Shown piece after piece: positions 11,486-22,561 of a stretch of DNA of 64,000 nt. Numbering within the stretch: position 1 is the first letter of the stretch; each line of letters opens with the position of its first letter. The stretch comes from Posidonia oceanica (Eukaryota; Streptophyta; Magnoliopsida; Alismatales; Posidoniaceae). Position numbers and translations under genes: made by a program. The stretch spans positions 7,365,001-7,429,000 of the forward strand of contig JAZBRS010000059.1 of assembly GCA_037176725.1 (NCBI GenBank). The letters are read 5' to 3'. Under the pieces are notes generated by a model. The model was not told the origin of the DNA. It saw only the letters and a program-made list of their open reading frames with translations, and did no database searches.

Positions 11486-11960
11486 CTCGACAATGGACTC
11501 TCAACTTTGATTGAGCACTCAACAGACAAGGGGCAGGCATCAGAGTAAGACTTCTCACTCCGGAAGAAGTTCTCATTCCTCGAGCTGTACAACGAAACTT
11601 CGCCGCAAATACCAATAATGTTGCAGAATACGAGGCCTTGATCCTCGGATTACGCCTAGCATTGGAGCTAGGGGCCAAGTGGTTGAAACTCAATGGAGAT
11701 TCCCAATTGGTTCTAAGACAAATTCTGAACAAGTATAGAACCCTAAATCAAAGGCTAGAAGAATACAAAGGCATTGCTCGCCTCCTATTGGCGCGGTTTC
11801 AGCAAGTGGTGTATGTCCACACCCTCCGGAGTCATAACCTATTAGCAGATGCTCTTGCTTCGCTGGCTTCCTTAATTGAACTCTCCATCAATATCCGGGA
11901 GCAAACAATAATGGTACAGCAACACGGGATACCTGCCATTGACTCAACCGAGAATGGACC
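11486..11960 (+). pseudogene. pol: second (archaeal-type) RNase H domain
   Basis: In a different frame from RT: WTLNFD, a TGA, then GAGIRVRLLTPEEV, NNVAEYEALILGL, NGDSQLVLRQI and SHNLLADALASL. The D-E-D-D acidic residues of an RNase H fold are visible. A second RNase H located between the ordinary RNase H and the integrase is a known marker of the Tat lineage. Entry and exit both need frameshifts (about 11486 and 11950), so the domain is now disconnected. Confidence 0.8.
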
Positions 11961-13280
11961 GTGAAGCTTAGACAGAAAGCTGGAGAATCAAAGGTAGGCA
12001 CGTTCGAAGTTTGCAACAACATAGAGGATGATGGGAACCCATGGTTCTTCGACATCCAGAACTACATTCAAGACGGGATCTTCCCCGACTACGCAACTTC
12101 ATATGATAAAGAAGCAGTTCGGAGGATGGCCACAAGATACTTCATGAGAGCCGGGGTCATTTTTAAAAGGTCTTTCCGTGGAATAGAGCTGCGTTGTGTC
12201 ACTTATGAGGAGGTTGGAGTCATCATCAGAGAAATGCATGAAGGCATATGTGGAGGACACATCAGCTCTCAATTCATGGCAAAAATGATACTGCGCGGTG
12301 GGTACTACTGGCCCACAATGGAGGCAGATTGCGTAAAAAAGGTGAAAAGGTGCAGGCAGTGCCAGATCCATGCAGACAGAATACATGCACCAACATCAGA
12401 GTTGAATTCGACTCAAACGGTGTGGCCCTTCTATATGTGGACATTTGATGTCGTGGGACAATTCGACACTGAAAAGCAGAATAGGTTCATCCTCACAACC
12501 ACTGAGTACTTCAGTAAATGGGCTGAAGCAGAAGCATTCACTGAAATCAAAGCTTCAAATCTTTGCAAGTTCTTGCGAAAAAATATTCTCTCAAGGTTTG
12601 GGATCCCAAAGAAATTAGTAGTAGACAATGACGCAATCTTCGTATCCCAAGACTTTAAAAAGTTCTATAAGAAGTTTAAGATTGAATTGCATCATTCATT
12701 GCCATATTACCCCTAGGGTAATGGGGAAGCTGAAGCTACTAATAAAACGTTAATCCAAATCCTTAAGAAAACGGTAGGAGGAACCAAGGGACATGATTGG
12801 ACAGATAAACTAATTGATACCTTATGGGCCTATCGAACATTCATAAGAACGCCTACGGACCAAACCCCGTTTGTGCTTACTTATGGTATGGAGACAGTAG
12901 TCTCATTCGAGGTCATGATTTCCTCATCTAGGGTACAACTCGACGATGAGATAACTGCCGAGGATAAGAGGCAATTATTAAATCTACGGTTGGATCTGCT
13001 AGATGAGAAGCGGTTGCAAGCAGCTGAGCATGCCCGCCTCTACCAAGAACGACTCGCAAGAGCATATAAGAAGAAAGTAATTGAACGTAAATTCAATATT
13101 GGTGAATGGGTGCTTAAAGAAATCCTTCCTCGTAAGCATGGGAAACTGAGACCGAATTGGGAAGGACCATATTAGGTGGTTGAGGCATATCCGAGCAATG
13201 CCTATTGTTTGGCCAGAGAGGATGGCACTAGGCTTGAATATCTCTGGAATGCACTGCACCTCAAGAGGTACTACCCTTGA
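11961..13280 (+). pseudogene. pol: integrase
   Basis: Single frame broken by TAG at 12714 and 13173. Zinc-binding region: H in GGHISSQ through CRQC (12226-12362). Catalytic core: FDVVGQF (first Asp, about 12445), VVDNDAIF (second Asp; the usual DNG has become DND), GNGEAEATNKTL (Glu, about 12723). C-terminal part: YGMETVVSFEV, then a basic helix and GEWVLKEILPRKHGKLRPNWEGPY, ending with a TGA at 13278. Integrase inserts the cDNA into chromosomes. The order protease-RT-RNase H-integrase assigns the element to Ty3/gypsy. There is no chromodomain. Confidence 0.85.
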
Positions 13281-14040
13281 TATGCACACTGAGCCATTAG
13301 ACTAACCGTGCTTGAGGGCCTACTGCTGTTGAAGCGTAGGAGTCATGTCTCAGCCTCACCCCACAAACACTTCGTGGGAGAAGGAAAGGAAATGGTCCCA
13401 CACTGAGATAGAGGCAAATCATAAGAACCCCCTCCCAGTTCATAAATAACAAGTCCACACAAAACCCTTGAGTCAGAAATGTTACCCTAGTACAAATCGG
13501 GTAGGCGTCTAAGGTCAAAACCTAGAAGCGCAGAAAAGTGGGGAGTGTACCAAATAAAAGAGTGTCTCGGTTCGTTAAGGAACGAGTATCCATTGACCGA
13601 GCACTCAGAAGGAGTGAGACTACTTGCCAAAGTACCTAGAAAAGAAAGCAAAAAGGGTCAGAAAAGAAGGCAGCAAAGAAGCTATCCATGTGCAAGAAAA
13701 GAAAGAGAGTGGAAAAGAAGGCAGCAAAGAAGTTGTGCAAGAGTCAAAACTGAAAAGCTGGGGAATACTAAGCGCGGTAGGAATTAACCTTGAACTGGGA
13801 GGGGTTTAGGCTTCAAATCTTCAGCCAACATCTTAGGGTAGGACATGGACTTTCCTTCCACCCACGTCCCGCACCGTACACATTAGAGGCAAGGGGCAGA
13901 GGCCTAGGTTTGGGGCAGTTAGGTGCCGAAGCAAGCCTGAGGTATTTTCTGACTCTAAGATGCATAAGGGACCAAACTGTCAAGGTTTTCCAACCATGAG
14001 GTCCCCAGTTTCCCAACTTCCCGGAGGATTCTTTGTCTCC
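13281..14040 (+). other. post-pol spacer
   Basis: No domain. A purine-rich stretch (about 13630-13770) holds repeats of GGCAGCAAAGAAGCT(G/A)TCCA type. Similar units occur in element C at 28930-29050, so this is a shared structural module, not a gene. Confidence 0.5.
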
Positions 14041-14262
14041 CTTAAAATAAAAAATCCAAAAAAATGATAAAATCAAAAAATCCAAAAAAATGATAAAATC
14101 AAAAATCCAAAAAAATGATAAAGTCAAAAATCCAAAAAAATGAAAAAATAAAAAATTCAAAAAAAAAATGATAAGGTCAAAAATCCAAAAAAATGATAAA
14201 ATAAAAAATCCAAAAAAAAGAAGAAGATAAAACCAAAAAAACCAAAAATAATGAGTAGGGTA
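14041..14262. repeat. A-rich tandem array after pol
   Basis: About ten copies of a degenerate unit AAATCCAAAAAAATGATAA. Comparable arrays follow the coding part in element C (29396) and in the giant element (47560). Confidence 0.8.
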
Positions 14263-15042
14263 AAATCTACCCAACCAATATTACCTCATGAAATTGATAA
14301 CAAGTAAGGCCAGTGATGCAAAAATTTAGGACATTTTACGACTCCGCGTCGTACTCGACCCTTTCTACTCAGGACGGTCACTTGGTATTTGCCTACGAGC
14401 TAAGACTGGGATCTCGAGAAGAGACAGTCCCTCGTCTGGCATATCATCTTTAGACAACAAAACTGAGGCCAATACTTGTTATTCAAAACCTAAATTTCCC
14501 TTAACTTCTCTATTGCATTAAGACTTCTTTTTTTCCATTCATACCATTAGGTTTGCTTAAAGTATGCATTGTATATAGGTTATTACCAAGTGTTCTGTAA
14601 CCGTTTTGATTTCACATTATTAAGGATGTTTCTGAGTTTCCAGAAGTCACTTTGGACTAGGGGCAATAATACCCCCTAGATGGATTAACAAATTTGCTGA
14701 GGTTGTGTAGGAGAGTAGTTTGGGGGCATTCAACGAGCAAATAGCAGCGTCCAACGTTGGACACACTATCTGAAGCGTATAACGACCAACAGAGGGATAT
14801 TGGACGCCTGATATCATGCGTCTTACGTTATAAGTGCCAATTTGAGCGTCTTACGTTTTAACTGTGACTTAAACGGCAGAATTTGGACAGAGGGCCCTTC
14901 ATCAAATATCAAAGCCACCACGGAGTATTTCTAAACTCAGAATAGTTCAAAACACATGAACAAGGATGAAAAAAAATGAAAGATATATTTATTCCCTTGA
15001 AGAGATACATGGTCCCCAAAAATAAAAGACTACAATAATTGC
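14263..15042 (+). other. spacer with a word cluster at 14747-14856
   Basis: No coding potential. At 14747-14856 the LTR words reappear (GCGTCCAACGTTGGAC, GCGTATAACG, TTGGACGC, CTTACGTTATAAG, GCGTCTTACG). Unlike the other internal clusters, this one lies 3' of the nearest antisense gene and I see no convincing TATA box next to it. Confidence 0.5.
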
Positions 15043-16388
15043 CTAGCTAATCATCTTCTTCCTTTTCCTGCGCAGCACGCTCGTCGCTTCAACCCACTCA
15101 TCGGGTTTGGGCAGCAGCTTTGAATACCACCTCCAGTGCGCATCCTCTCGTGGTAAGCAGCAAGTCGAGGGAGCAGTTGATGGCCCCTTTGAATCATAAT
15201 GGCGGTCCAAAGACAACCAAAGAGCCTGAATGTAGTACACCATTACTGTATCAGAGCAAAGACTGCGCTCCCAAACTCGAATGCGAGGAATAAAGCTCAG
15301 CCGAGGTGGCACCCCTTTCTTCTACCCCACCATCTCGAAGCAGCGATGGGAGTTGTATACCACAAAGTGGGTGGGCCCAATCAACTCCAACTCAACTGAA
15401 GAACCTCGCGCCTGGTGCTTATGATGAAGGGACGTGGAAGGCACGGAGATGTCAATAGGGGCAAAGGACAAGGAGCAAACCCTTTCCTCGATCAAATCTG
15501 TCTTCACAGGCCTAAGCCTCGGGAAATGGACCTGCAACCACCTGAAAAGAAGGAAAGGAGGGCCTACAAAATCCCCTCCGGTGGAAACGCTAGTCAGACC
15601 AAAATATGTAGCAGTAAGAATGGCAACTAAAGGAGAACGCCGGAAGTGTTCAGTAAGGCCTATCAAGAACTCTGTGTGATAGACATCCAAAGAGAAGTCT
15701 TTGGTGACAAATAAGGTGAGGCCTCCAATCAATAAATGCAGACACACCAGCAGCTAATCCTGAGAGGCAGAGTCCTCAATCTGCCGGAAGCTGAAGTACA
15801 GATGTGCCAAGTTAAGCCTGCGACCTCTAATCACTGGGAAGGTAGGCGGAATGGTGAAGATACGGTCTACGAATGTCTGCATGTTTGCTATTCCGTAGGG
15901 CAATGGGAAGTCAATATTTGGCCGGGCCGCTCCAATCTGAGTTACATCAAGCAGGCCATGAACATCCTCTACTAGGATTGTCACCTCACAAACTCCAAAG
16001 AAGAAAGTATGAGTCTCGGGACTCCAGAAGGTGCATGAGGCATGAAGCAGAGGCCAGTCCAAGTTTGTGCCCAATAAGTCCAAAAGTCCATCAAAGCGGG
16101 TTCGGGCCAAAACAGACCTTCTTTCCCGAGCCCAAAGCACAAAGTCCTTCACCCAAGTAGAGTAGTAGGGGAAGTCATTATCAAAGCAGGGTGTTTTGGT
16201 AAAGTTGAGGATTTCCTGCAAAGAAATTCGAAAGCATTAGGAGCAAAAGAGAGTGAAAGGACCAATGAAGAAGATCATACCTTCCCTGTTTTGATAAGGG
16301 ACATCATATGCCCTTCAATCTCTTCCAGAGGTCTTGCAACACCCTTCTTGTTGTGCATGAAAACGTTGGGAACTGAATTAGAAGCCAT
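15043..16388 (-). pseudogene. antisense cargo gene 1: plant-mobile-domain protein
   Basis: Two exons on the minus strand. Exon 1 (16388-16281, 36 codons) begins MASNSVPNVFMHNKKG and ends at a GT donor; exon 2 (16215-15043) follows an AG acceptor in phase 0. Together they give 426 residues broken only by two TAG codons (15756, 15324). Exon 2 has the hallmark of the plant mobile domain (PMD): WPLLHASCTFWSPETHTFFF, then EVTILVEDVHGLLDV, then VYHTEFLIGL and GPPFLLFRWLQVHFPRL. The C-terminus is basic (RRKRKKM). PMD proteins derive from transposons; their biochemical role is unclear. The intron survives because the gene is antisense to the element's genomic RNA. A paralogue lies at 20834-22191. Confidence 0.75.
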
Positions 16389-16446
16389 GAAAGCAATAGA
16401 AAGGAAAGAGGGCAAGTGTGCATGAAAATCCAAGGGGTGGCCGGGC

Positions 16447-16700
16447 TTTTATAAGCACAGGAGGGCCGTCGGAAATCCGTCACGCAGGCATTGAGAGAAT
16501 TTCACAACATTCGGGAAGATTAGCCAAGAACAGGAAAGGAAAGAAAGGATTCTGGGTTCGCTTCGTTGCACGTGAGATAGAGCGCATCCAACGTTAGCCG
16601 CGCGATATGAAGTGTATAATGTTTAGAGCTGCTGCTGGCGTTGGACGCAGAATTTGAAGTGGATAACGTTGACCCCACCAGATAAGGCGTATAACGTTTT
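16447..16700 (-). promoter_or_regulatory. predicted promoter of cargo gene 1
   Basis: On the minus strand, a word cluster (ATAACGTT at 16691, GGATAACGTT at 16661, GCGTTGGACGC mirror at about 16637, ATCCAACGTTAGCCGC at 16586) is followed by a TATA box (CTTATAAAAGCC, 16445-16456) 60-70 bp before the ATG at 16388. The words are those of the element B LTR U3. Confidence 0.6.
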
Positions 16701-17176
16701 ATCAGTGACTTAAGTTACTGAACTTGGCTGGATTGCCCTCTAATCCGTGATTGAGTTGCATGAGCCTGTTTTACCCACTCCAGAGGTTTTACTAAGTTGA
16801 AATACACGTGTGAGCGTGGTTTTCATATTTTTTTGGACATCCGGGCCAGTCAGAATCTCTGGTTGCTCGTTTCATCAAGTAAATGGCTCATTAAGGCATT
16901 GACGACTTCAAAATTCAATTTTTAAGCTTCCAGGTGAAATCTTTCCTTACAGCTATGTCATTTGCATACTAGTTCACTTGAGTACGCTGGTTTCAAGTTA
17001 ATTTGGGATAAGGGTCATTATTTTACAATATTAGTCACTTAAGCTCATTTTAGCCTTGAGAAAGTTAGTTTAAAAGAAGTATTTGACAAGTTTGCTGAGT
17101 GTGCAGAAATCTATATCATTTCAAAATATACAATCGCTTTACAAGATCACTGGGGCATACCCCTAAAGTAAAGAAG
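16701..17176. other. spacer between cargo genes 1 and 2
   Basis: A/T-rich, no recognisable gene. It holds the 3' end of cargo gene 2 (stop at 17177) and upstream flank of the gene 1 promoter. Confidence 0.5.
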
Positions 17177-20100
17177 CTAAAGAGCACTCTCTCCCTCACC
17201 CTCGGGAGCTGAAGCTGGAGCCGTAGAAGGAGCGGTAGGAGGACGAGGCGACTGTCGAACAGAAACGCCTGATGGAGCCCTGGAGACGGACCGAAAGTGG
17301 CAGCTACTCGACCAACGGCTCGGTATAGAAGGAACGGGCACCCCGAGCCTAACACCAGCCGTAAAGGCAAACCTTCGGTAGTGCCGTAGCTCGAACTCAA
17401 GCTGGGAGATAAGCCCTGCCATGCTCTGAGGAGAGAAGCAATCAAAATGTCAGATGCAAGCAAGGACATGGAAGACGTAAAGAAGTGCTGAATTAAATCA
17501 TACCGCCTGAGATTGGGCAATCTCGGTGTCCCTGTCGGCAACCTGCTGCTCCAGCTCTCGGATCCGAGCATTGCTGGTGGCAACTGACCCCTCTAGCTCC
17601 TCCAACCTCCCGACAGAGCTGGCAACTATGAAGTCACCAGCCCGCTCCCTCAGCTCGCTCTCTAAATAGGCAACTTACAAGCAGTGGTGTCAGAACCAAG
17701 GGAATTTCAAAGGCAGAAATAAAATAAAGGTATTTTTACCTTCTCCTGGAGATGGGAGATCTCCTCTGAACAGTCTGGAGGAGGAGCACTACTCGTCGAA
17801 AGCTGAAAAGAAAGATTCAAGTCAGTTACAATTCATAGCCAGACTATAAAAGCTACATGTAAAGATACCTGAGAGGTAGAGGCACGTAGGCGCTCAATCT
17901 CTCCGGTCAAAGCTGAGAGCTGCTGAGTCAGGTAGCGCTCCTGCTGAGCCTGCTCATCTACTGCCTTGAGCTACAAAAGAAAGAAAGCAAGTCAGCCAAA
18001 TTGAATTAACAGTCTACAAAAATAAAATTCAGGAGCTCACCGCTATCTCCAGCTGGGCTCGGTAAGACTGAACCTCCTCCAGTAGATCCGCACGAGACAC
18101 CACCGCCTCCCCGGTATCTGTGTCCCCCAAAGGAAGGTTCCCGCGCCCGAAGAAGTGGGACTGGTGGAAGATCATCAAAGAAGAAAACTCCCGGTCTATC
18201 CACTCGGCCCACACCGCCTCGTCCTCCTCTGTGGCACCCGTCGAAGCAGGAGAACCACGACGGGCCCAGTCCAAGAGCTGTGGACCGTAGACGTCCACCC
18301 AATGACGAGCACGGCTGCCCCCGCCGCGTGTCTCTCGCCATGCTCAGTGAGGAGGAGGTAGAGGCTGAGCCTGCCGGCGCCCCAGCTGTCATAACGCCCT
18401 GCCAATCTGCTGGAAGTGATAGTGGTTCCAGCAGTGGATCCATACATTCCGGTCAAAAATGACCTAATCACGGGCAATCTCGGGGACGTCCGCATGCTCT
18501 CCCTCAGCATATGGACGCCAAATCACCTGAAGGGAGCAATACATGTCAGCAAGCAGCATAAATGAATAAACAGAAGCTGAAAAGTCAACAGAAGCAAGTT
18601 ACCTGAGCCGGGACAAGAAGCTCGAAAAGCAGACGATCGACATAGCGGTTGTTATCTGCGGGCTCGAGGGCTTGCTCAGCAGCGGTCCAGAACAGTCCCC
18701 GAGGAAAGGGGACACCAGTAGGAGGAACCGGAGAAGGGGCAGGTTGTAGAAAGGCGAAGTGGTCCCACACCGACATCTGCACGCAAAACAAGGAAGCCTT
18801 TAGCAAAAACATAATATCTGGTGCAAGCTCAAAATATGCAGATTTTACCTGAAGGAATGGCAGGTTCCCGCCTACCTGGCGAGAACTGCCGTCAGTGAAG
18901 CGGAAGAGGGTGGAGTACAAGTACGCCAAGCTAGCCGCACCCTAGGCGTACTCTCCCACGTGCTCCAAATCTGCCAGGAGAGGAAGGAACCTCGCCGACA
19001 GCTTTGAGGAGGAGTGCGAAAAGAGTACTTCCCCGAACAGTACTAGGAGGAAGGTCCGCAGCTGCTGGTCGGCCTCCACGCCTAGTCCGGCTACTGTCTT
19101 TGCCAGCTCACTAACTCGGCGAACCGCGGAAGTAATTACCACAAGTTGCTCCCCGCTCATTACTAACTGACATCCGACAAGCTCCTGCGCTAAGGCTGAG
19201 TAACCCGAGCGCACCCGCCTCGTCACTGGTCTGCCCGTGACCCGGAGATCGGTCAGTCGCAACATGTCCTCAAGGGAGAGGACAAACTCGCTTGCCCTCG
19301 TAACGATCGAGTTCGTGCGGAAGTTCCACCGCTCTGCGACAGCCTCCAGGAACATCGAACGGAGGGGAAAGTCCGGGATGGACAGGAAATGCTCAAACCC
19401 CATCTGATTCAGACGCTCCTGCTGGAAAGTAGCCAACACGGCGTAGGATCGGTGGACCTGACCCCAGTAGCAACGGGTCACGGCCGGTGCTCGACTCTGC
19501 AAACAAGTGAGAGAATCCTCAGTCAAGATGAAACAACTGAATAAACTGAAGGGAAAATGAAAAGATATCTACCTGCCCCCTCGAGTTAGTGTGGCAGTGG
19601 CGTACTCTGACTGAGATGCGTCCCTACGTGGTCCCGATTCCTGCACCTCGTCCCGAGGGATCTGCTCTCGCCAATAGTCCGGGGGATCCCTCGCATCGCC
19701 CTCCGCCTCCCGTCGATAGAAGTCGACCATGTTCCACCACCAGTCGTTGTCCTCACCAAATTGCGCGAGGAAGGGGTCGACCGGCCTCGCCTCTGGCACC
19801 TCCGTGGGCCCCGCCTCGTCCAGGCCAACCTTGGGCCTCGTCTCCGAGATCGTCTCCTCTAAATCCTCGTAGCTAAAAGAGCTACTGGAACCAGAGTCCG
19901 CCTCTATTGTCATCTCTACAGCCTGCCTGGAAGTTGCCTCAGTCTCCGCGGCATCACCGCTGGCCGTCGCCTCAACCTCCACGGCATCACCATCAGCCGC
20001 CACCTCAGCCTTCGCGGCATCACTACTAGCAGCCCCTGTTTCTGATCCTGTAGCCACGGCATCACCACTAGTCGTCGCCTTAGCCCCTGTGACGTCACCG

Positions 20101-20453
20101 CCAGCCTTCGCCACCTCCACGACAGTTCGGCCGGCCTCCACGGTCGCCCCAAGCGCCACCCCCGTTTTAGCAACCTCAGCCACCACTCCCACTGTGGAAG
20201 AACCGGCCCCCACAGGCGCAGCCCCGCCTACCATGGCCCTGCCGGCGGCCTCCGTAGCCCTCGCCGTCGTCTCCCCCACAGGCGCAGCCCGGCCTACCAT
20301 GGCCCTGCCGGCGGCCTCCGCAGCCCTCGCCGTCGTCTCCCCCACAGCTGGACCAGTAGCCAGCATCTCCGACGAAGGCTAGCCGAAGGGCGAAGGCCCC
20401 GTCCGAGCTCGTTTCGTCATCCAGGTGTAGAAATGGGAGATCCTCTTCTCCAT
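17177..20453 (-). pseudogene. antisense cargo gene 2: long plant-mobile-domain/coiled-coil protein
   Basis: Eight exons with GT-AG borders keep one frame: 20453-19573, 19494-18849, 18776-18603, 18526-18041, 17970-17869, 17802-17740, 17659-17504, 17425-17177 (2757 nt, 918 residues). Exon 1 is an Ala/Gly/Thr/Glu-rich low-complexity tail. Exons 2-4 form the PMD: ERWNFRTNSIVTRASEFVLS, then LEDMLRLTDLRVTGRPV, ASLAYLYSTLFRFTDGSSRQ, SVWDHFAFLQP, VIWRPYAEG. Exons 5-7 are heptad-rich coiled coil (QQLSALTGEIERLRAS; RIRELEQQVADRDTEIAQ). Five stops interrupt it: TAG at 20379, 18942 and about 18466, and TGA twice in exon 4, all explainable as C-to-T changes. ATG at 20453 or 20420 is possible. Function unknown; a nuclear role is only a guess. 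Confidence 0.7.
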
Positions 20454-20560
20454 CGGAGTAACCTTGCCGGAATGAGATGGAAGATCGCTAGAGAACTCTC
20501 TGGCGCCGGAGAAGAAGAAGAGAAGAGAAGCAGGTGACCACCCGTGGCGTAGGACGAGGG

Positions 20561-20720
20561 TTTTATACCATTCAATGTTATCCGCGTGAATTTCAACGTC
20601 CAACAGATCGGGAAGAAGGAATGTTGTACGCGCCCTATGGCCTGTCCAACGTTTTGAGAGTTAAAATGTTATCCGCTGCTTTCCCAGCGTACAACGTTGG
20701 TCGCTCCAGTTTTTGCGTAC
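20561..20720 (-). promoter_or_regulatory. predicted promoter of cargo gene 2
   Basis: Minus strand: words at 20688-20720 (GCGTACAACGTTGGTCGC mirror), 20641-20660 (TCCAACGTTTT), 20596-20605 (CAACGTCCAAC), then TGGTATAAAAC (20560-20570), about 110 bp before the ATG at 20453. Confidence 0.55.
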
Positions 20721-20833
20721 AACACTTTGAGTTCAGGGAAGTGTTCTGAATTTTGATGCTCTCATACAAATTCATTTAAAAGAGACAAAAGAGACGCAGT
20801 AAATTTTATTGATGATAAATGATACATTTCTAA

Positions 20834-22191
20834 TTACATTTTCTGTCTCTTTAAAGGAATTTCAATGAACAATTTAGGCCGCACGCCCTCGTACCAAGCG
20901 TCATAAGTAGTAAGAGAGATGGCTTCGCGGTACGCGTTCGATTTCTCCCATGTAGAAAGGACTCGGTTTTGCCCCTTCCCATCCCAAGTGCCAGCCTGAT
21001 AGAAAACCTAAATGATGTCCCCAGGGGTGTTTCTCAAGCGCGGGAGAATAATGTCGGAGAAGTGAGGTAAGGGAGGTATAGCCCGAGGAGTACCCAGCAT
21101 CGAGAAGCATCGCTGAGGGTTGTACCTTACAAACTCGGTCACCTCAATCAGCGTCAGGAAGTACTCTGGGTCGGACATTGTCCTGAAAGACAAGGGAGGA
21201 CTGAAGGAGTCCATCTGGGGCTTGACCTCAGAAGTACATAAGCGGCGAATGTACTCCTCCAGGGGAAGGCTAGCATTGAAAGTAGGTAGAAGAAAATGCT
21301 CCTCTAACTAGCGCAGAATTAGGAAGGGCGAGCCGAAGAATGGTCCCTCGAGGCAGACACTGGATAAGCCCCGGATAGTGAAAGCCAAAACAGACTGACT
21401 CAAACATTTCTCTGGAATGTGAACGCAGATACACATGAGCTCAGCATGGTAGGCGCTAATGGTTAGGGCCTCATTTGGGAAGAGTACCAGTCCCCCGATC
21501 AGAATGAAGACACATTTCAAGCAGGAAGCCTTGGAGCGGATGCTGTCGCGCTGTTTCCAGAAAAATTTCTACAAGGAGGAGAGTTTGATACAACCATCTA
21601 GCACCAGGTCCTCTGGCACAACATTAGAGCCAAAAATGCGCTTTAAGAGGGAAAAAGAGCCTACCACCCCGATTGGTAAAAGGTAGGCATCCTTGCAGTA
21701 AATGGATGGGTCGGCCTGTCGAGTACCTAAAAGGGCGCTCACCTCCTCCAAAAGAATAGTCAAGTCCCCTGAAAAGGAAAAGAATGTGTGAGTCAAAGGA
21801 TTCCACAGGCCGCAAAGGCCGAAGAGCACCTTCCAGTCAACAGGCTGCCGAACTAGCGAAGAGCTTGACAAAGACCAGCCTCTTCTAAGCACTCCCGATA
21901 CCTCTTCAAAGCCCAAGAGCGGAATTGTTGAACCCAGTTCAACTGGTAGGCTTTCGAGTCATGGTTGTTATTGGTAGAGGATAGGGGCTACGAAGTAAGA
22001 AAAATCAGCGGAGATAAAGGAATACGAGAATGGGAGTATGAGGTAGTAATGAAAACAGAAATTACCTTCTCATGCACCAAAAGGTTCGCCAAATGATAAG
22101 GTGTAGCCTCCAGCCAAAGTTGCATCATGTCGGAAGGAGAGGACAAGACAGCCACTTGGAAAGCATGGCATGGGATATCACTCAAATCCAT
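20834..22191 (-). pseudogene. antisense cargo gene 3: plant-mobile-domain protein, paralogue of gene 1
   Basis: Exon 1 (22191-22066, 42 codons, MDLSDIPCHAFQVAVLSSPS...) and a long exon 2 (21987-20834) split by a phase-0 intron, the same plan as cargo gene 1. Exon 2 contains DWKVLFGLCGLWNPLTHTFF and GDLTILLEEVSALLGT, aligning with WPLLHASCTFWSPETHTFFF and EVTILVEDVHGLLDV of gene 1, and AYHAELMCICVHI matching VYHTEFLIGLTEH. One frameshift near 21850 and TAG codons at 21571, 21310 and 21010 break it; at 21310 gene 1 has Trp. The C-terminus ends at TAA 20834. The two paralogues flank cargo gene 2, suggesting duplication inside the element. Confidence 0.7.
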
Positions 22192-22282
22192 GAGGAGAAG
22201 CACAATTCCGAGCAAGTAAAAAAAATCAGTAAAGAAAGGAAGATCGATGTTTGAATTACAAGATCCATGCCAAGATGGGGTC

Positions 22283-22466
22283 TAATATAGGCCGTGGAGC
22301 CTTCATCAGAATGGAAACCCAAAGAAAATCGGAGATTTACTGCCAAAACGGTGGTGCTTGAATAGGAAAGACAGCAGCCTGTCTCGCGACGTTATACGCA
22401 GCCGTCTTGGCATCCAACGTTAGCCGCGGTGTTTTACCCGTCCAACGTTGAATGATAAAACTCCAG
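22283..22466 (-). promoter_or_regulatory. predicted promoter of cargo gene 3
   Basis: Words at 22388-22399 (GACGTTATACGC), 22412-22428 (ATCCAACGTTAGCCGC), 22440-22450 (TCCAACGTTG) and 22465-22473, then a weaker TATA-like CTATATTAGA (22281-22290) about 92 bp before the ATG at 22191 on the minus strand. Confidence 0.5.
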
Positions 22467-22561
22467 CGTCCAACAAATCAAAGCAAAATTGAGAGCAAAT
22501 CAGAGAGCCCCGGAGTACAACCGGGCCAACAAAGCAAGCAAAGCCAAAGAAGTATCCTTTT

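Noticed and set aside
13813..14274. Phe/Leu-rich membrane protein on the minus strand
   Set aside because: It is the translation of the A-rich tandem array read from the T-rich strand.
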